A stretch of DNA of 64,000 nucleotides. Source: Ruminiclostridium sp. (GTDB lineage: Bacteria > Bacillota > Clostridia > Oscillospirales > Ruminococcaceae). Below the pieces are notes generated by a model that was given only the letters and a program-made list of their open reading frames with translations, ran no database searches and was not told the origin of the DNA. Numbering within the stretch: position 1 is the stretch's first letter; the number at the start of each line of letters is the position of its first letter. The position numbers and the translations under genes are program-made. This document shows, one piece after another, positions 7,684-17,382 of the stretch. Where the stretch lies: positions 1 through 64,000 of the forward strand of contig JAIKZF010000097.1 in the NCBI GenBank assembly GCA_024682455.1, in the 5' to 3' direction.

Positions 7684-8601
7684 CTACTCCACTTTGATGA
7701 GCTCACATTCAAGCTTTACGCCCGTATCGGCAAATACCTTTGCCTGTATATCCCCTATTATGCCGCATACGTCACTGTATGTGGCGCCTCCGCGGTTTAT
7801 GACGAAGCCGCTGTGCTTCTCGCTGACCTGAGCCCCGCCGCGCGTGTAGCCCTTAAAACCGCTGTCCTCGATCAGCTTTGCGGCAAAATAGCCCTCCGGA
7901 CGCTTGAACGTGCTTCCGGCGCTGGGATATTCCAACGGCTGCTTTTCACGGCGCCTGCGCATCGTCTCGTTCATTTTCTCCGCGACAGCCGCCTTGTCAC
8001 CGGGCTTCAGCTCAAAGCTTACCGAAAGTATCACCTTGTCCGAACCGGTAAATACGCTGTGACGGTATGAAAGTCCCATATCCGCGGTATTTATGCTTTT
8101 CACGCTGCCGTCGGTATCGAGATATTCGCAGCAGACGACCACGTCCTTCATTTCGCCGCCGTATGCTCCGGCGTTCATATAAAGCGCGCCTCCGACGGAG
8201 CCTGGTATGCCGTAAGCGAACTCAAGGCCGGTAAGACCGGCTTCCTTAGCCGCGTTGCAGACCTTTATCAGCGGAGCCCCCGCTTCGCAGATAAGACGGG
8301 TGCCCTTACGCTTTACGGCGGAATAGTCGCTGCCTATGATTATCACGACGCCGCGCAGTCCCTTGTCGGAAATGAGGACGTTCGTGCATTTGCCGAAAAT
8401 ATAGTATTTAGTGCCTGTGCTGCGGCACGCCGCTATCAATTCCCTGATACAGTCCGCGGAACCCGGCATTACAACGACATCGCAGACGCCGCCTATGTTG
8501 AAAGACGTATAACCCGCTATCCTCTCGTTATATAAGACCTTTGCGCCGTATTTCGCGGCGATGCCGCCTATCATACCGTGTTCCAAAACGAAGCCCTCCA
8601 T
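7684..8601 (-). CDS. murB: UDP-N-acetylenolpyruvoylglucosamine reductase
   Basis: 305 residues. The FAD enzyme that reduces UDP-GlcNAc-enolpyruvate to UDP-MurNAc, the second committed step of peptidoglycan precursor synthesis. The FAD domain shows SFNIGGVCDVVVMP and GKCTNVLISDKG; the core has GIPGSVGGALYMNAGAYGGE. The C-terminal part has YPSAGSTFKRPEG, with the catalytic serine expected in AGSTF, and AKLIEDSGFKGYTRGGAQVS. This is the compact type IIb form found in Gram-positive bacteria. The gap to the ROK kinase upstream is 13 bases. Confidence 0.96.
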   Translation of the reverse strand: MEGFVLEHGMIGGIAAKYGAKVLYNERIAGYTSFNIGGVCDVVVMPGSADCIRELIAACRSTGTKYYIFGKCTNVLISDKGLRGVVIIIGSDYSAVKRKGTRLICEAGAPLIKVCNAAKEAGLTGLEFAYGIPGSVGGALYMNAGAYGGEMKDVVVCCEYLDTDGSVKSINTADMGLSYRHSVFTGSDKVILSVSFELKPGDKAAVAEKMNETMRRRREKQPLEYPSAGSTFKRPEGYFAAKLIEDSGFKGYTRGGAQVSEKHSGFVINRGGATYSDVCGIIGDIQAKVFADTGVKLECELIKVE

Positions 8602-8614
8602 TATCTATACCCTC

Positions 8615-9568
8615 TTACTGTAAAGTATATAGATAAGCGGCTCCTATTATTCCCGCGTCATTGCCCAGCTTGCATATATCGAGCTTTGTCGAGCTGTTCG
8701 GGTCGATGCAGTAGCACTCCTCCGCAATGTACTTTATCAGCGGGTCGGTAAGGTTCTTTCCTTCCTTGCAGATACCGCCTCCGATAAGAAGCACCTCGGG
8801 CTGGAAGATGTTCACCATGTTTGTGAGTCCGCAGCCGAGATAGCGTATATATTTGTTCACGACCTCGGTGGCTGTCTTATCGCCCGCACGGAATCCGTCG
8901 AACGCGGTCTTTCCGTCAACGCCGTTCAGACTGCCCCCTGCGAGCTCCCACATTTTTGTATTCTTGTCCTCCTGCATGGCTTCCTTGGTGAAGTTTATGA
9001 GCGCGGTAGCCGAGGAATACGCCTCGAAGCAGCCCTTTCTGCCGCAGGAGCAGGGCCTTCCGTTGTACTCGATGACTGTGTGTCCTACCTCACCGCCGCA
9101 GAAATTGAAGCCCGTGTATATCTTTCCGTCAATGATTATGCCGCCTCCGACGCCTGTGCCGAGCGTAATGACGACAACATTCTTATAGCCCTTGCCCGCG
9201 CCGTTCACGACCTCGCCGAATGCGGCGGCATTCGCGTCGTTCTCGACATAGATGTGCGTTCCGAGCTTCTTGCTCAGTATCTCGCCGAGCGGGAAATTGT
9301 CGAAACCGAGGTTATTTGAATGGAGCACAACGCCCGTGTTTCTGTTGGCGGTACCGGGAGTACCTATGCCGACGCTGTTCACTTCGGAAAGCTGTATCTT
9401 CGCGGCTTCACAGGCTTGTCTCACGCCCTCGGCGATACTCTCAGCGATCTCCTCGCCGGGACGGGGCAGATTTGTCTTGATGTTCGATTTACCGATTATA
9501 TTGTAGTTTTCGTCCACTACGCCAACCTTGATATTAGTTCCTCCGAGGTCGATACCGATGTTGTACAT
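8615..9568 (-). CDS. ROK-family glucokinase
   Basis: 317 residues from the ATG at 9566-9568, which has AAAGGAAAG upstream. An ATG six codons earlier (9584-9586) overlaps the upstream stop in ATGA and is the alternative. The phosphate-binding motif IGIDLGGTNIKVG is at the N-terminus. The ROK signature with the zinc ligands (CGGEVGHTVI, then CSCGRKGCFEAYSS) is complete, and GTGVGGGIIIDGKIY carries the substrate loop. It most likely phosphorylates glucose with ATP, or possibly N-acetylmannosamine or another hexose. Its place between hprK and pfkA fits a role in glucose entry into glycolysis. Confidence 0.9.
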   Translation of the reverse strand: MYNIGIDLGGTNIKVGVVDENYNIIGKSNIKTNLPRPGEEIAESIAEGVRQACEAAKIQLSEVNSVGIGTPGTANRNTGVVLHSNNLGFDNFPLGEILSKKLGTHIYVENDANAAAFGEVVNGAGKGYKNVVVITLGTGVGGGIIIDGKIYTGFNFCGGEVGHTVIEYNGRPCSCGRKGCFEAYSSATALINFTKEAMQEDKNTKMWELAGGSLNGVDGKTAFDGFRAGDKTATEVVNKYIRYLGCGLTNMVNIFQPEVLLIGGGICKEGKNLTDPLIKYIAEECYCIDPNSSTKLDICKLGNDAGIIGAAYLYTLQ

Positions 9569-9582
9569 AACTTTCTTTCCTT

Positions 9583-10326
9583 TCATATTCTGTCGTTTCG
9601 TTCTTTTATGTAGCCGAGGAACCTTTCCTCGGAAGAATTGACTATGAGCTCCGTCGGAAAACCCGTTTCAATGAGCAGCTTTTCCGCGAGCGGGAACTGT
9701 CCTATGTGAGTGTAGAAGTGCGCGTCGGAATTGACGATGATGCGTGTGCCGTGCTTTACGCAGCAGTCAAGGATAGCCTTGTATCTTTCAGCCGATACGC
9801 CTCCGCGCTCCAGCCTGCACTCGTTGACCTCTATCAGACGGCCGTAAGCCGCGCAGGCTTTTGTCACCTCGTCGAAGTCATAATCGTACTTCGGGGATTC
9901 CGAATGGCATATCACATCGACATACGGGTTTTTCAGCACATTCAGGAACGCTTTAGTGTGCTCCGCTTTTACGGACGGTCTGAATGTCTGCACATGGAAC
10001 GAGGCGTTCACCCATTCAAGCGTATCATACAACTGTATATCATAGTCCGGAATGTCCAGACTGCCGTCTGTGCCGAGTATATTTGCTTCTATTCCCCTGA
10101 TTATCCTGACGCCTTTCAGATAGTCCGGCAGTATGCAGAGATTGTCAAAATGCCAGATATCGGGCGCGTCCTGCATTTTTATGCCGTGGTCGGTCATTCC
10201 GAGATACTTTATCCCGTGCTCCGAAGCCCACTCCGCGTTCTCGGTGATGGTGCTGTACGCGTGAGTCGAGGCTATGGTATGCGTGTGCATATCCGCCACG
10301 AACTCGATCTTTTCTGTTTTTTCCAA
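9583..10326 (-). CDS. PHP-domain phosphoesterase (YcdX-like)
   Basis: 247 residues of PHP (polymerase and histidinol phosphatase) metal-dependent hydrolase fold. Metal-site motifs appear in order: DMHTHT (H14, H16), MTDHG, an EAN segment with the bridging Glu, CHSESP, and NSDAH near the C-terminus. The natural substrate of the YcdX branch is unknown. The start is a TTG at 10324-10326 with only a weak GGAA upstream, and a GTG at codon 10 is possible. It sits between hprK (28 bases upstream) and the ROK kinase, an order seen in other clostridia. Confidence 0.88.
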   Translation of the reverse strand: MEKTEKIEFVADMHTHTIASTHAYSTITENAEWASEHGIKYLGMTDHGIKMQDAPDIWHFDNLCILPDYLKGVRIIRGIEANILGTDGSLDIPDYDIQLYDTLEWVNASFHVQTFRPSVKAEHTKAFLNVLKNPYVDVICHSESPKYDYDFDEVTKACAAYGRLIEVNECRLERGGVSAERYKAILDCCVKHGTRIIVNSDAHFYTHIGQFPLAEKLLIETGFPTELIVNSSEERFLGYIKERNDRI

Positions 10327-10354
10327 TTCTTTTGTTCCGTTCTGTTTTTATTGT

Positions 10355-11311
10355 TTACACATCGTATTTTGTAACGGTGTCGGCTCCCTCCATGCTGAGA
10401 CCCAGATTGTCGAGGAGATCCTGCGCCGCGTTGTAGCCCATTTTCTTCTGTCTGTTGTTCATCGCCGCTACCTCAAGGATAACGGCAAGGTTTCTGCCGG
10501 GCTTTACGGGGATAGTCAGATACGGCACCTTGACGCCGAGTATCGACATATAGTGATTGTCCATACCCATGCGGTCGTATATCTTTTCGGGATTCCACGG
10601 CTCTATCTCGACTACCATGTCTATTTTCTCCGCGACCTTTACGGCACCCATACCGAAGAGCTGGCGGACATTGATGATACCTATGCCGCGGAGCTCAAGG
10701 AAGTGCCTTATGTTGTCGGGCGAGCTGCCGACAAGCGTTATGTTCGAGGTCTTGCGTATCTCCACTGCGTCGTCCGCGACAAGTCTGTGACCACGCTTTA
10801 CAAGCTCTATCGCGGTCTCGCTCTTGCCGACACCGCTGTCGCCGAGTATCAGAACGCCCTCGCCGTATATCTCGATAAGTACGCCGTGTCTGGTGATACG
10901 GGGCGCGAGGTTCAGGTTCAGGAAGGCTATCAGCTTTGCCATGAACGCCGAAGTGCTGTCATGACTGCGCAGAACGGAGACCTCGTACTTCTCGCCGAGC
11001 GGGACGATCTCCGGGAACGGGTCGAGCCCGCGCGCTATGACGACTGCCGGGGGCTTTTTCGAGAACAGCGTCTCGAACGAGGTGCGGCGCTCCTCCTCCG
11101 TCCTCTGATCCATGAACGCGTACTCGGACTTTCCGAGTATCTGGATACGCGTGCTGTCAAAATATTCGTAGAACCCGCCGAGCTGGAGACCGGGACGGTT
11201 CACGTCGCTGCTGCAGACGGTTATCTCCTCGGGCTTTTTGGGGCAATAGATCATTTCAAGCTCGTTTTCCCGGATTATACGGTCGAGCGTTACCGAAAAC
11301 TCCTGCGGCAT
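10355..11311 (-). CDS. hprK: HPr kinase/phosphorylase
   Basis: 318 residues. Phosphorylates and dephosphorylates Ser46 of HPr in response to fructose 1,6-bisphosphate and phosphate, and so drives CcpA-dependent catabolite repression. An N-terminal regulatory domain is followed by the catalytic histidine region (RHGVLIEIYG near residue 142), the Walker A GDSGVGKS (157-164) and the HprK signature LELRGIGIINVRQLFG. First gene of the hprK-PHP-ROK-murB-rapZ-whiA operon, with its own promoter. GH2/GH95 enzymes encoded just upstream are plausible targets of the repression it controls. Confidence 0.97.
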   Translation of the reverse strand: MPQEFSVTLDRIIRENELEMIYCPKKPEEITVCSSDVNRPGLQLGGFYEYFDSTRIQILGKSEYAFMDQRTEEERRTSFETLFSKKPPAVVIARGLDPFPEIVPLGEKYEVSVLRSHDSTSAFMAKLIAFLNLNLAPRITRHGVLIEIYGEGVLILGDSGVGKSETAIELVKRGHRLVADDAVEIRKTSNITLVGSSPDNIRHFLELRGIGIINVRQLFGMGAVKVAEKIDMVVEIEPWNPEKIYDRMGMDNHYMSILGVKVPYLTIPVKPGRNLAVILEVAAMNNRQKKMGYNAAQDLLDNLGLSMEGADTVTKYDV

Positions 11312-11360
11312 AATACAGTTCCTTTCATACGTTTATCGGTATGCATACACATACAAATAT

Positions 11361-11389
11361 ATTATACTATATTTCAAGAAATTTTTCAA
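11361..11389 (-). promoter_or_regulatory. Sigma-A promoter of the hprK operon
   Basis: Minus strand TTGAAA (11384-11389), 17-base spacer, perfect TATAAT (11361-11366), about 50 bases before the hprK ATG. A long A/T tract (11390-11415) lies upstream. Confidence 0.9.
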
Positions 11390-11464
11390 TTGTTTTTTAA
11401 AAAAAATTTTAATTTATAGCTTGCATTTCTCTCGTTTTACGGAAGCTGTTTAATTGATCCGGGT

Positions 11465-11500
11465 AATAAAAACCCCCGGCAGCTGCAAAACCGCCGGGGG
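11465..11500 (-). terminator. Rho-independent terminator of the GH95-GH2 operon
   Basis: Minus-strand stem CCCCCGGC / GCCGGGGG (11493-11500 with 11473-11480), 12-base loop, then TTTTTATT. It starts six bases after the GH2 stop. Confidence 0.95.
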
Positions 11501-11506
11501 CATAGT

Positions 11507-14500
11507 TTATTTACCGAATCTGAACCAGTCGAAGTCGAACCTGCTGCCGGGCATGAACACGAACGATATGTCGTTCTTCCCGACTATCGGTTCGAGCGGG
11601 AAGCCCTGCTCGTCAAAGTCGTAGGTCTGCGGGAAATCAAGCAGCTGAGTGCTCTGCTCGCCGTTCTCGCCTTTGCAGCGCAGCTGTATCGAGTTCAGCG
11701 CGTTGGTCGTCCTGCCGCTTATCGTGATAGTGCGCGCTCCCTCGCCGAAATCAAGGTCCTTGAATGTGATGATGACGTTGTTGCCGATCTCCTCAACACG
11801 CGGCCCGGATATCCTGTAATCGTCGCCGTATATCTCGTCGTTGTCGGAGGCTCTTATTATCTCGAACGCGCGGTCAGCCTTAACGCACTTAAAGCCGCCG
11901 AATATCACGTCCTGCGTAAATACGAACGCTATCGACTGAACGCCCCTTAACCTCTCGGGAAGCTCGAATTCCTGCGGAGCGAAACCGTCCCAGATGCCGT
12001 TCCTCTCAAATCTCACGGTCGTTATCTGTCTGCCGCCGTCGTCGGGGTCGCCGAGCCATATATCTATCGGAGCTCCCTCGCCCTGCCCTACTCCGCAGCT
12101 GAGGAAAAGCTTCTCCGTACCCGCATTGCCGAAGTCGATGTTGTTAAAGCCGAGCACAAGCCTTTCGCTGCCCGTATGCACCGAGCCTCTTTCCGCGAGA
12201 TTGTAGGGCTTGCTGCTGAACCCCGCAAGAGCCGCGGAAACGAACGAATACGGGTCGAGCAGGAAGCTGCCGAAGCCTGTATTCTTCATATTCACTTCCG
12301 AGATTATCTGCGGGATATCGGTGCCGTTCTTACTGCTTGCTCTGATGATATATTCACCGTCGCCCTTCGCAGTGATCTTCGCGCCGTACTCTGTCCTCTC
12401 GATCTCCGAGAGAGCTATCGGCGTGCCGTTAGGCAGAAGGCAGGTAAATTCGATATCCTTGTAATCCGAATTTTCGGGGAACAGCCTTGCGGTGATACCC
12501 GCTGTGGGAGTGTCGGGATCCAGTTCTGTGCCGGTCGAGTAAAGCTCGATCTTTCTCAGCGGTATCTCCTTCTTGTATTCTTCGGTCTTCTTCGGGTAGT
12601 ATTCCCGAACGACCGATATTCCCTCGGGCTTCTCACATTCAAGCGAGGTGAAGGTAAGCACCTTACCCCAAAGCCCCTCGCTTTTCAGCGTTACGGTTAT
12701 CTCGCCGGGTTCAAGGGTCGCCTGTATTATCGCAAGGAGCTTGCCGCTGAACAGACGGCGGCTGTCGCCCTTGTAGCTGTCGTAATCCGTGCTGTCGCCG
12801 TTGTCGAGACCGACAAGACGCGCCGCGCCCTCGACTTCTACCTTTATCCTGTTGCGCGCGTTTGCTACGGTTATGCCGTTCTTGTCAACGACGTTTATCT
12901 CAATGAAGATGAGGTCTCTGCCGTCGGCGTTCATCAGATACTTGTCGGGAACAGCGTCGATGCTTTCAGCGTCCTCGAATGAGCATATCGTGTCACGCGC
13001 AGCCTCTTTGCCGTCTTCGTCATAGGCTATCGCGGTTATCGAGCCCTTTCTGAAACGGATATTCCACTCACAATAAAATCTGTCGCCGCGCTTGAAGTCA
13101 ACGTGCTGTCTGCCGAGGCTCCTGCCGTTGTGAGTGAGCTCGACATCGCTCAAATTGGAGTATGTCCTTACCGCGATATCCTCGCCGATATTGAAATCCC
13201 AGTACGGCATTATGTGAACGAACGGGTCGGCCTTCTTCCCTGCCCAGACAGCTTTATAAAGGTAATATGATTCCTTCGGGAAGCCCGCCGTATCGACTAT
13301 GCCGAAATAAGAGTTCTTCGTGCTGTACGGGGTAGGCTCTCCTATATAGTCAAAGCCGGTCCAGACGAACTGACCGCCGCAGTATTCCCTGTCGCGGTCG
13401 TCGATGAGCGCCTTTTCGGACGCCTTTCCCCAGCCGACGACGCTGTTGCCGTAATCGGAGCACTGCATATCGCTGTGCGTGAGTATCGACTTATCCGCGG
13501 GAAAATGGAATATCCCGCGGGAACGTACTGTTGACGCGGTCTCGCTGCCGTAGATGAACCAGTCGGGATACGCCTCGTGATGTCCGTCGTAGATGTCCTC
13601 GGAATAATTGTAGCCCGCCAGCTTAAGGAAGTCAGCCACCTTCTGTGCGTTCTGCCAGCGCATATAGTTAGAGCCTATCGTGCAGGCGGCGTTCCCGTAC
13701 TTGTCGTACAGGTCGACCTCGTGCCGCAGCATCTTTGCGACTTCGAGACCGCGCTCGCTCGTGTGGGTATCGAGTATCTCGTTGCCTATACTCCACATTA
13801 TCACACAGGGCGCGTTCCTGTCGCGGGTTATCCAGCTCTTTACGTCCTCCTTGTAATGGTCGTCAAAGAACCGCGCATAGTCGAACTCCGTCTTGGGGAT
13901 CTCCCACATATCATAGCACTCGCTGTCCACCATTATGCCCATTTCGGTGCAGAGGTCTATCACCTCGCGCGCGGGCATATTGTGCGAAGTTCTGAGCGCG
14001 TTCACGCCGTAGCTTTTCAGGATCTTAAGCTGTCTTCTCACGGCGTGGATATTTACAGCGGAGCCCAGAGCTCCGAGATCGTGGTGCATACATACTCCGT
14101 GCAGCTTCGTAGGGATACCGTTAAGGATAAAGCCGTTATCGGGATCGAACTCGGTCGTGCGGAAGCCGAATACATTCACCGCCGTATCGACAGTTTTGCC
14201 GTTTTCTATAAGCTCGGTCACCAGTCTGTATGAAACGGGCTTATCGGGGTCCCACAAGCAGGGATTCACAGCGTAGAACGCGGAGCGCGAGAAGCCTCCG
14301 GTCTGTCTGCCTGTCACCTCGGCGCATTTTCTGCCCCTTATGTCAAGGACGCGGTGCTTTACCGCGCAGTCCGGGCCCGTGCTTTCGGTCTCGATTATCA
14401 CTATCCACTTGTCGGTATCGCCGTACTTACGCGCCGATACATATACTCCGTTCTCGGCGATGTGAGTCCTTTTCGTTTTGCGGAGATAAACGCTCCTGTA

Positions 14501-14902
14501 TATACCAGCGCCTGAATACCAGCGGGAATTCGGCGACTGGTAGCGCACCCTTACATAAATGTCGTTATCGCCCTCGCGGAGATTATCGGTGATATCGAGC
14601 GAAAAGCAGGAATATCCGTATTTCCTGCCTCCGGTCTCTTTTCCGTTCACATAGACCGTGCTGTCCATATAAACTCCGTCGAACCTGAGGATATATACGT
14701 CGTCCCCGTCAAGAGAGTCTATCCTGAAATTCTTTCTGTACCAGCCGTCGTTCGATCTGTACAGATCGCTCGTGTCGCCTATCAGCCAGTCATGCGGTAT
14801 CTCGACATCGTACCATTCCGGCTCCGCGAGCGCGTCGGGCAGTACAGAGCCGACCTCTTTGAGCATAAAGCTCCAGTTGTCATTGAAAAGTTTTTCCGAC
14901 AT
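11507..14902 (-). CDS. Glycoside hydrolase family 2 beta-galactosidase-like enzyme
   Basis: 1131 residues. Domain order: sugar-binding jelly roll (about 1-145, with RSNDGWYRKNF and PNSRWYSGAGIYR), immunoglobulin-like domain (about 150-250), then the TIM barrel (about 255-560). The barrel has the acid/base Glu in MWSIGNE (E375) and the likely nucleophile in YGSETAS (E454). Further beta domains of the DUF4982 type follow. Two tandem carbohydrate-binding-like jelly rolls, each with an FxxxDFG-type core, end the protein. There is no signal peptide, so it should act on imported oligosaccharides. Beta-galactosidase is most likely, but beta-glucuronidase-like specificity cannot be excluded. Gap to GH95 is 27 bases. 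Confidence 0.88.
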   Translation of the reverse strand: MSEKLFNDNWSFMLKEVGSVLPDALAEPEWYDVEIPHDWLIGDTSDLYRSNDGWYRKNFRIDSLDGDDVYILRFDGVYMDSTVYVNGKETGGRKYGYSCFSLDITDNLREGDNDIYVRVRYQSPNSRWYSGAGIYRSVYLRKTKRTHIAENGVYVSARKYGDTDKWIVIIETESTGPDCAVKHRVLDIRGRKCAEVTGRQTGGFSRSAFYAVNPCLWDPDKPVSYRLVTELIENGKTVDTAVNVFGFRTTEFDPDNGFILNGIPTKLHGVCMHHDLGALGSAVNIHAVRRQLKILKSYGVNALRTSHNMPAREVIDLCTEMGIMVDSECYDMWEIPKTEFDYARFFDDHYKEDVKSWITRDRNAPCVIMWSIGNEILDTHTSERGLEVAKMLRHEVDLYDKYGNAACTIGSNYMRWQNAQKVADFLKLAGYNYSEDIYDGHHEAYPDWFIYGSETASTVRSRGIFHFPADKSILTHSDMQCSDYGNSVVGWGKASEKALIDDRDREYCGGQFVWTGFDYIGEPTPYSTKNSYFGIVDTAGFPKESYYLYKAVWAGKKADPFVHIMPYWDFNIGEDIAVRTYSNLSDVELTHNGRSLGRQHVDFKRGDRFYCEWNIRFRKGSITAIAYDEDGKEAARDTICSFEDAESIDAVPDKYLMNADGRDLIFIEINVVDKNGITVANARNRIKVEVEGAARLVGLDNGDSTDYDSYKGDSRRLFSGKLLAIIQATLEPGEITVTLKSEGLWGKVLTFTSLECEKPEGISVVREYYPKKTEEYKKEIPLRKIELYSTGTELDPDTPTAGITARLFPENSDYKDIEFTCLLPNGTPIALSEIERTEYGAKITAKGDGEYIIRASSKNGTDIPQIISEVNMKNTGFGSFLLDPYSFVSAALAGFSSKPYNLAERGSVHTGSERLVLGFNNIDFGNAGTEKLFLSCGVGQGEGAPIDIWLGDPDDGGRQITTVRFERNGIWDGFAPQEFELPERLRGVQSIAFVFTQDVIFGGFKCVKADRAFEIIRASDNDEIYGDDYRISGPRVEEIGNNVIITFKDLDFGEGARTITISGRTTNALNSIQLRCKGENGEQSTQLLDFPQTYDFDEQGFPLEPIVGKNDISFVFMPGSRFDFDWFRFGK

Positions 14903-14929
14903 AAGAAATCCCTTTCCCGTTTTTTGGAT

Positions 14930-17311
14930 TTATTTAATTATATATGTTTTTCCCGGTTCGGTACCGAAAATAAGCAGACCGTCGCCGCGGCGGAATTCTG
15001 TCCTGTTCCCTGCTTCATCGGTCACGCCGGTCAGGTCTGTTTTTACCGTAGCCCATTCCCCTGCCAGGGATTTTATCCGTATCTCGGTGACCTTATGCTC
15101 CGTCCACCTTGCGGAGACCTCGAAGCCCCCGCGTGCGCAGAGCCCCTCGAAGCTGCCGGAAGCCCAGCTTTCGGGTACCGCAGGAAGCACGTTTATCGTA
15201 TACTCGCCCTCCGTGTTGTACCACTCATGGCTTTGGAGCAGCATTTCCGCTATCCCGGCGCTGCCGCCGAAGTTCCCGTCTATCTGGAACGGCGGGTGGA
15301 AATCCCACAGATTCGGATATGTGCAGTCGGTAAGAAGTCCGCGCAGCAGCTTGTATGCGCGTTCTCCGTCGCCTGCCCGCGCCCAGAGATTTACCTTGTA
15401 CGCTCTCGCCCAGCCCGTCGATTCGTCGCCGCGGTCGTTCATCGTGGCTATCGCCGCACGCATAAGCTCCGGAGTGCCGCTGTTTATGCGGCTGCCCGGG
15501 TACAGGCTCATAAGGTGGGATAAGTGGCGGTGGTTCTTCTGTATCTTCGAGCGGTCGAAGTCCGGTTCGTCTTCCTCGAACCATTCCTTGAGCAGACCCG
15601 TTCTGCTGACCGAGAACGGTTTCAGGTGCTTCATCTGCTCTTCCGCCTTTTCGCGCAGCCCGTCGTCCTCTTCGTCACAGAAATTGTGCGACAGACGCAG
15701 GAAACTCTCGTAAAATTCAAGTATCAGCGACTGCTCGTAGGTGTTCCCTATCGTCACGGGTCCGTGCTCAGGCGAATAGGTCGGCGAGGAAACAAGTCTC
15801 TGCTGCTTCCCGTCCCATATCAGCCACTTTGTATAGAAGCGCGCCGCTTCACGCATTATCGGATATATCCGCTTCATCATATAGTCGACGTCCTGCGTGA
15901 AATCAAAGTGGTCGGCGATATTCAGCATAAGCCACGCGACTGCGGCAGTCGACCAGCCCCAGTAGAAATCCCAGCCCGGGGACGTCCAGCCGAACGGGTT
16001 CGACTGTGTGTGCGCTATCCAGCCGTTTTCCGGGTGCCCGGAGTCGGAAGCTATATTGTAATACTCCCTCGCCGTCACACGTCCCGGAGCGCGGAGACTG
16101 TCGAGGTAATCGACCAGCGGCTTCGCGGTCTCGGCAAGGTTCGTGCTGTACGCTCCCCAGTAATTCATCTGGAGATTTACGTTGATGTGATAGTCACAGC
16201 ACCACGGAGGAGTGTTGCTCTCGTTCCATACGCCCTGTAAATTCGCGGGGAGCGAGCCCTCACGCGACGAGGATATCAGCAGATAGCGCCCGTACTGAAA
16301 GTACAGCGGTTCAAGCTGTGACGCGGCTTTCGGGTCGCCGTCCTTATAGCGCCGCAAAAGCGTTTCTATATCATCGACTGCGTCCTTCCCGCCGTTGAGC
16401 TCGAATTTTACTCTGTCGTACAGCGCGCCGTAGTCTTTCAAATGCTCCTCGTAAAGCTCATAATACCCTTTACCGCAGGCATTTCCGAGTATTTCGTCAA
16501 CGGTGACGCGCGGGTCGGCGCCTGTTCGGTAGTCCGGATATCTGTCGCTGTAATCTGTCGCGGCTGCAATAAATATATCGACATTATCGGAATCTCTCAC
16601 GGTAATGCTGCCGTCCGAGCATATCGCGGTACCGCCCGAGTTCCTTACGCAGAACGCCGCGTGATAACGGAGCCCGTTGTCCGCGAGCGCGCCGTAATAA
16701 TCGAGCCGTCTTTCTTTGTCATTCGTCTCGACTTTTCCGCCGTCCTGTATCCTGTCGAGAGACAGCCGGAAACTGATCCTGTTTTCTATCTCGTCGGAGT
16801 GACAGCCGAGATTTATGCATATCACGCGCGCGGGATACGAAGCGAACGCACGCCGCTCGAACCTTATGCCGTCATAAGTGAAGCTATTGGTATAGTCGCC
16901 CATACAGAAGCTCAGCCCGCGGGCATAGTCGGTAACCTTGCTTTTGTCGATGTCCGGGAACTCGAATACGGCATTGCAGAGGCACTGATACGCCCCGAAT
17001 CCGTCATCGGTCTCACAGGTAAGGTCGGGGAGCAGCGCGAGAGCTTCATCGTACTTTCCCGCGGAGAGCAGCTCCTGCACCTTTTTTACGGACTTGTACG
17101 CGCCCTTGCGGTTGCCGCCGTTATAGCCCGGACGGTCCGGCGAAGGTCCGCCTGTCCAGAGCGTCTTTTCATTGAGCACAACGACTTCGCGTTCTACGCC
17201 GCCGAAAAAAGTCGCTCCCATATATCCGTTTCCTATGGGGAGGCAGGTGCTTTCCCACTTTCCGGGATCGCCCTCGGTCCTGAACCATACCCCGTCGTAT
17301 GTAATATCCAT
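14930..17311 (-). CDS. Glycoside hydrolase family 95 (alpha-L-fucosidase type)
   Basis: 793 residues, full length for GH95 (N-terminal beta domain, helical linker, (alpha/alpha)6 barrel, C-terminal beta domain). Family marks are WESTCLPIGNGYMGATFFGG, LNEKTLWTGGP, and the barrel motif YHINVNLQMNYW, where N377 and N379 match the paired asparagines that activate water in the bifidobacterial AfcA enzyme. SPTYSPEHGP carries the probable catalytic Glu. GH95 enzymes release alpha-1,2-linked L-fucose or L-galactose from galactose. With no signal peptide and a downstream beta-galactosidase, the pair could dismantle an imported Fuc-Gal-containing oligosaccharide. GGAGAGA precedes the ATG. Confidence 0.93.
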   Translation of the reverse strand: MDITYDGVWFRTEGDPGKWESTCLPIGNGYMGATFFGGVEREVVVLNEKTLWTGGPSPDRPGYNGGNRKGAYKSVKKVQELLSAGKYDEALALLPDLTCETDDGFGAYQCLCNAVFEFPDIDKSKVTDYARGLSFCMGDYTNSFTYDGIRFERRAFASYPARVICINLGCHSDEIENRISFRLSLDRIQDGGKVETNDKERRLDYYGALADNGLRYHAAFCVRNSGGTAICSDGSITVRDSDNVDIFIAAATDYSDRYPDYRTGADPRVTVDEILGNACGKGYYELYEEHLKDYGALYDRVKFELNGGKDAVDDIETLLRRYKDGDPKAASQLEPLYFQYGRYLLISSSREGSLPANLQGVWNESNTPPWCCDYHINVNLQMNYWGAYSTNLAETAKPLVDYLDSLRAPGRVTAREYYNIASDSGHPENGWIAHTQSNPFGWTSPGWDFYWGWSTAAVAWLMLNIADHFDFTQDVDYMMKRIYPIMREAARFYTKWLIWDGKQQRLVSSPTYSPEHGPVTIGNTYEQSLILEFYESFLRLSHNFCDEEDDGLREKAEEQMKHLKPFSVSRTGLLKEWFEEDEPDFDRSKIQKNHRHLSHLMSLYPGSRINSGTPELMRAAIATMNDRGDESTGWARAYKVNLWARAGDGERAYKLLRGLLTDCTYPNLWDFHPPFQIDGNFGGSAGIAEMLLQSHEWYNTEGEYTINVLPAVPESWASGSFEGLCARGGFEVSARWTEHKVTEIRIKSLAGEWATVKTDLTGVTDEAGNRTEFRRGDGLLIFGTEPGKTYIIK

Positions 17312-17382
17312 AAATCTCTCCGTAATAAAGGGAGCTCCGATCAGCCGGCGAAGGTCACACGGTCATCGTTCCCTGAAGTATG

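Noticed and set aside
10274-11419. Plus-strand open frame of 381 codons opposite hprK
   Set aside because: Antisense to hprK and its promoter; composition is the reverse-frame shadow of hprK codons.
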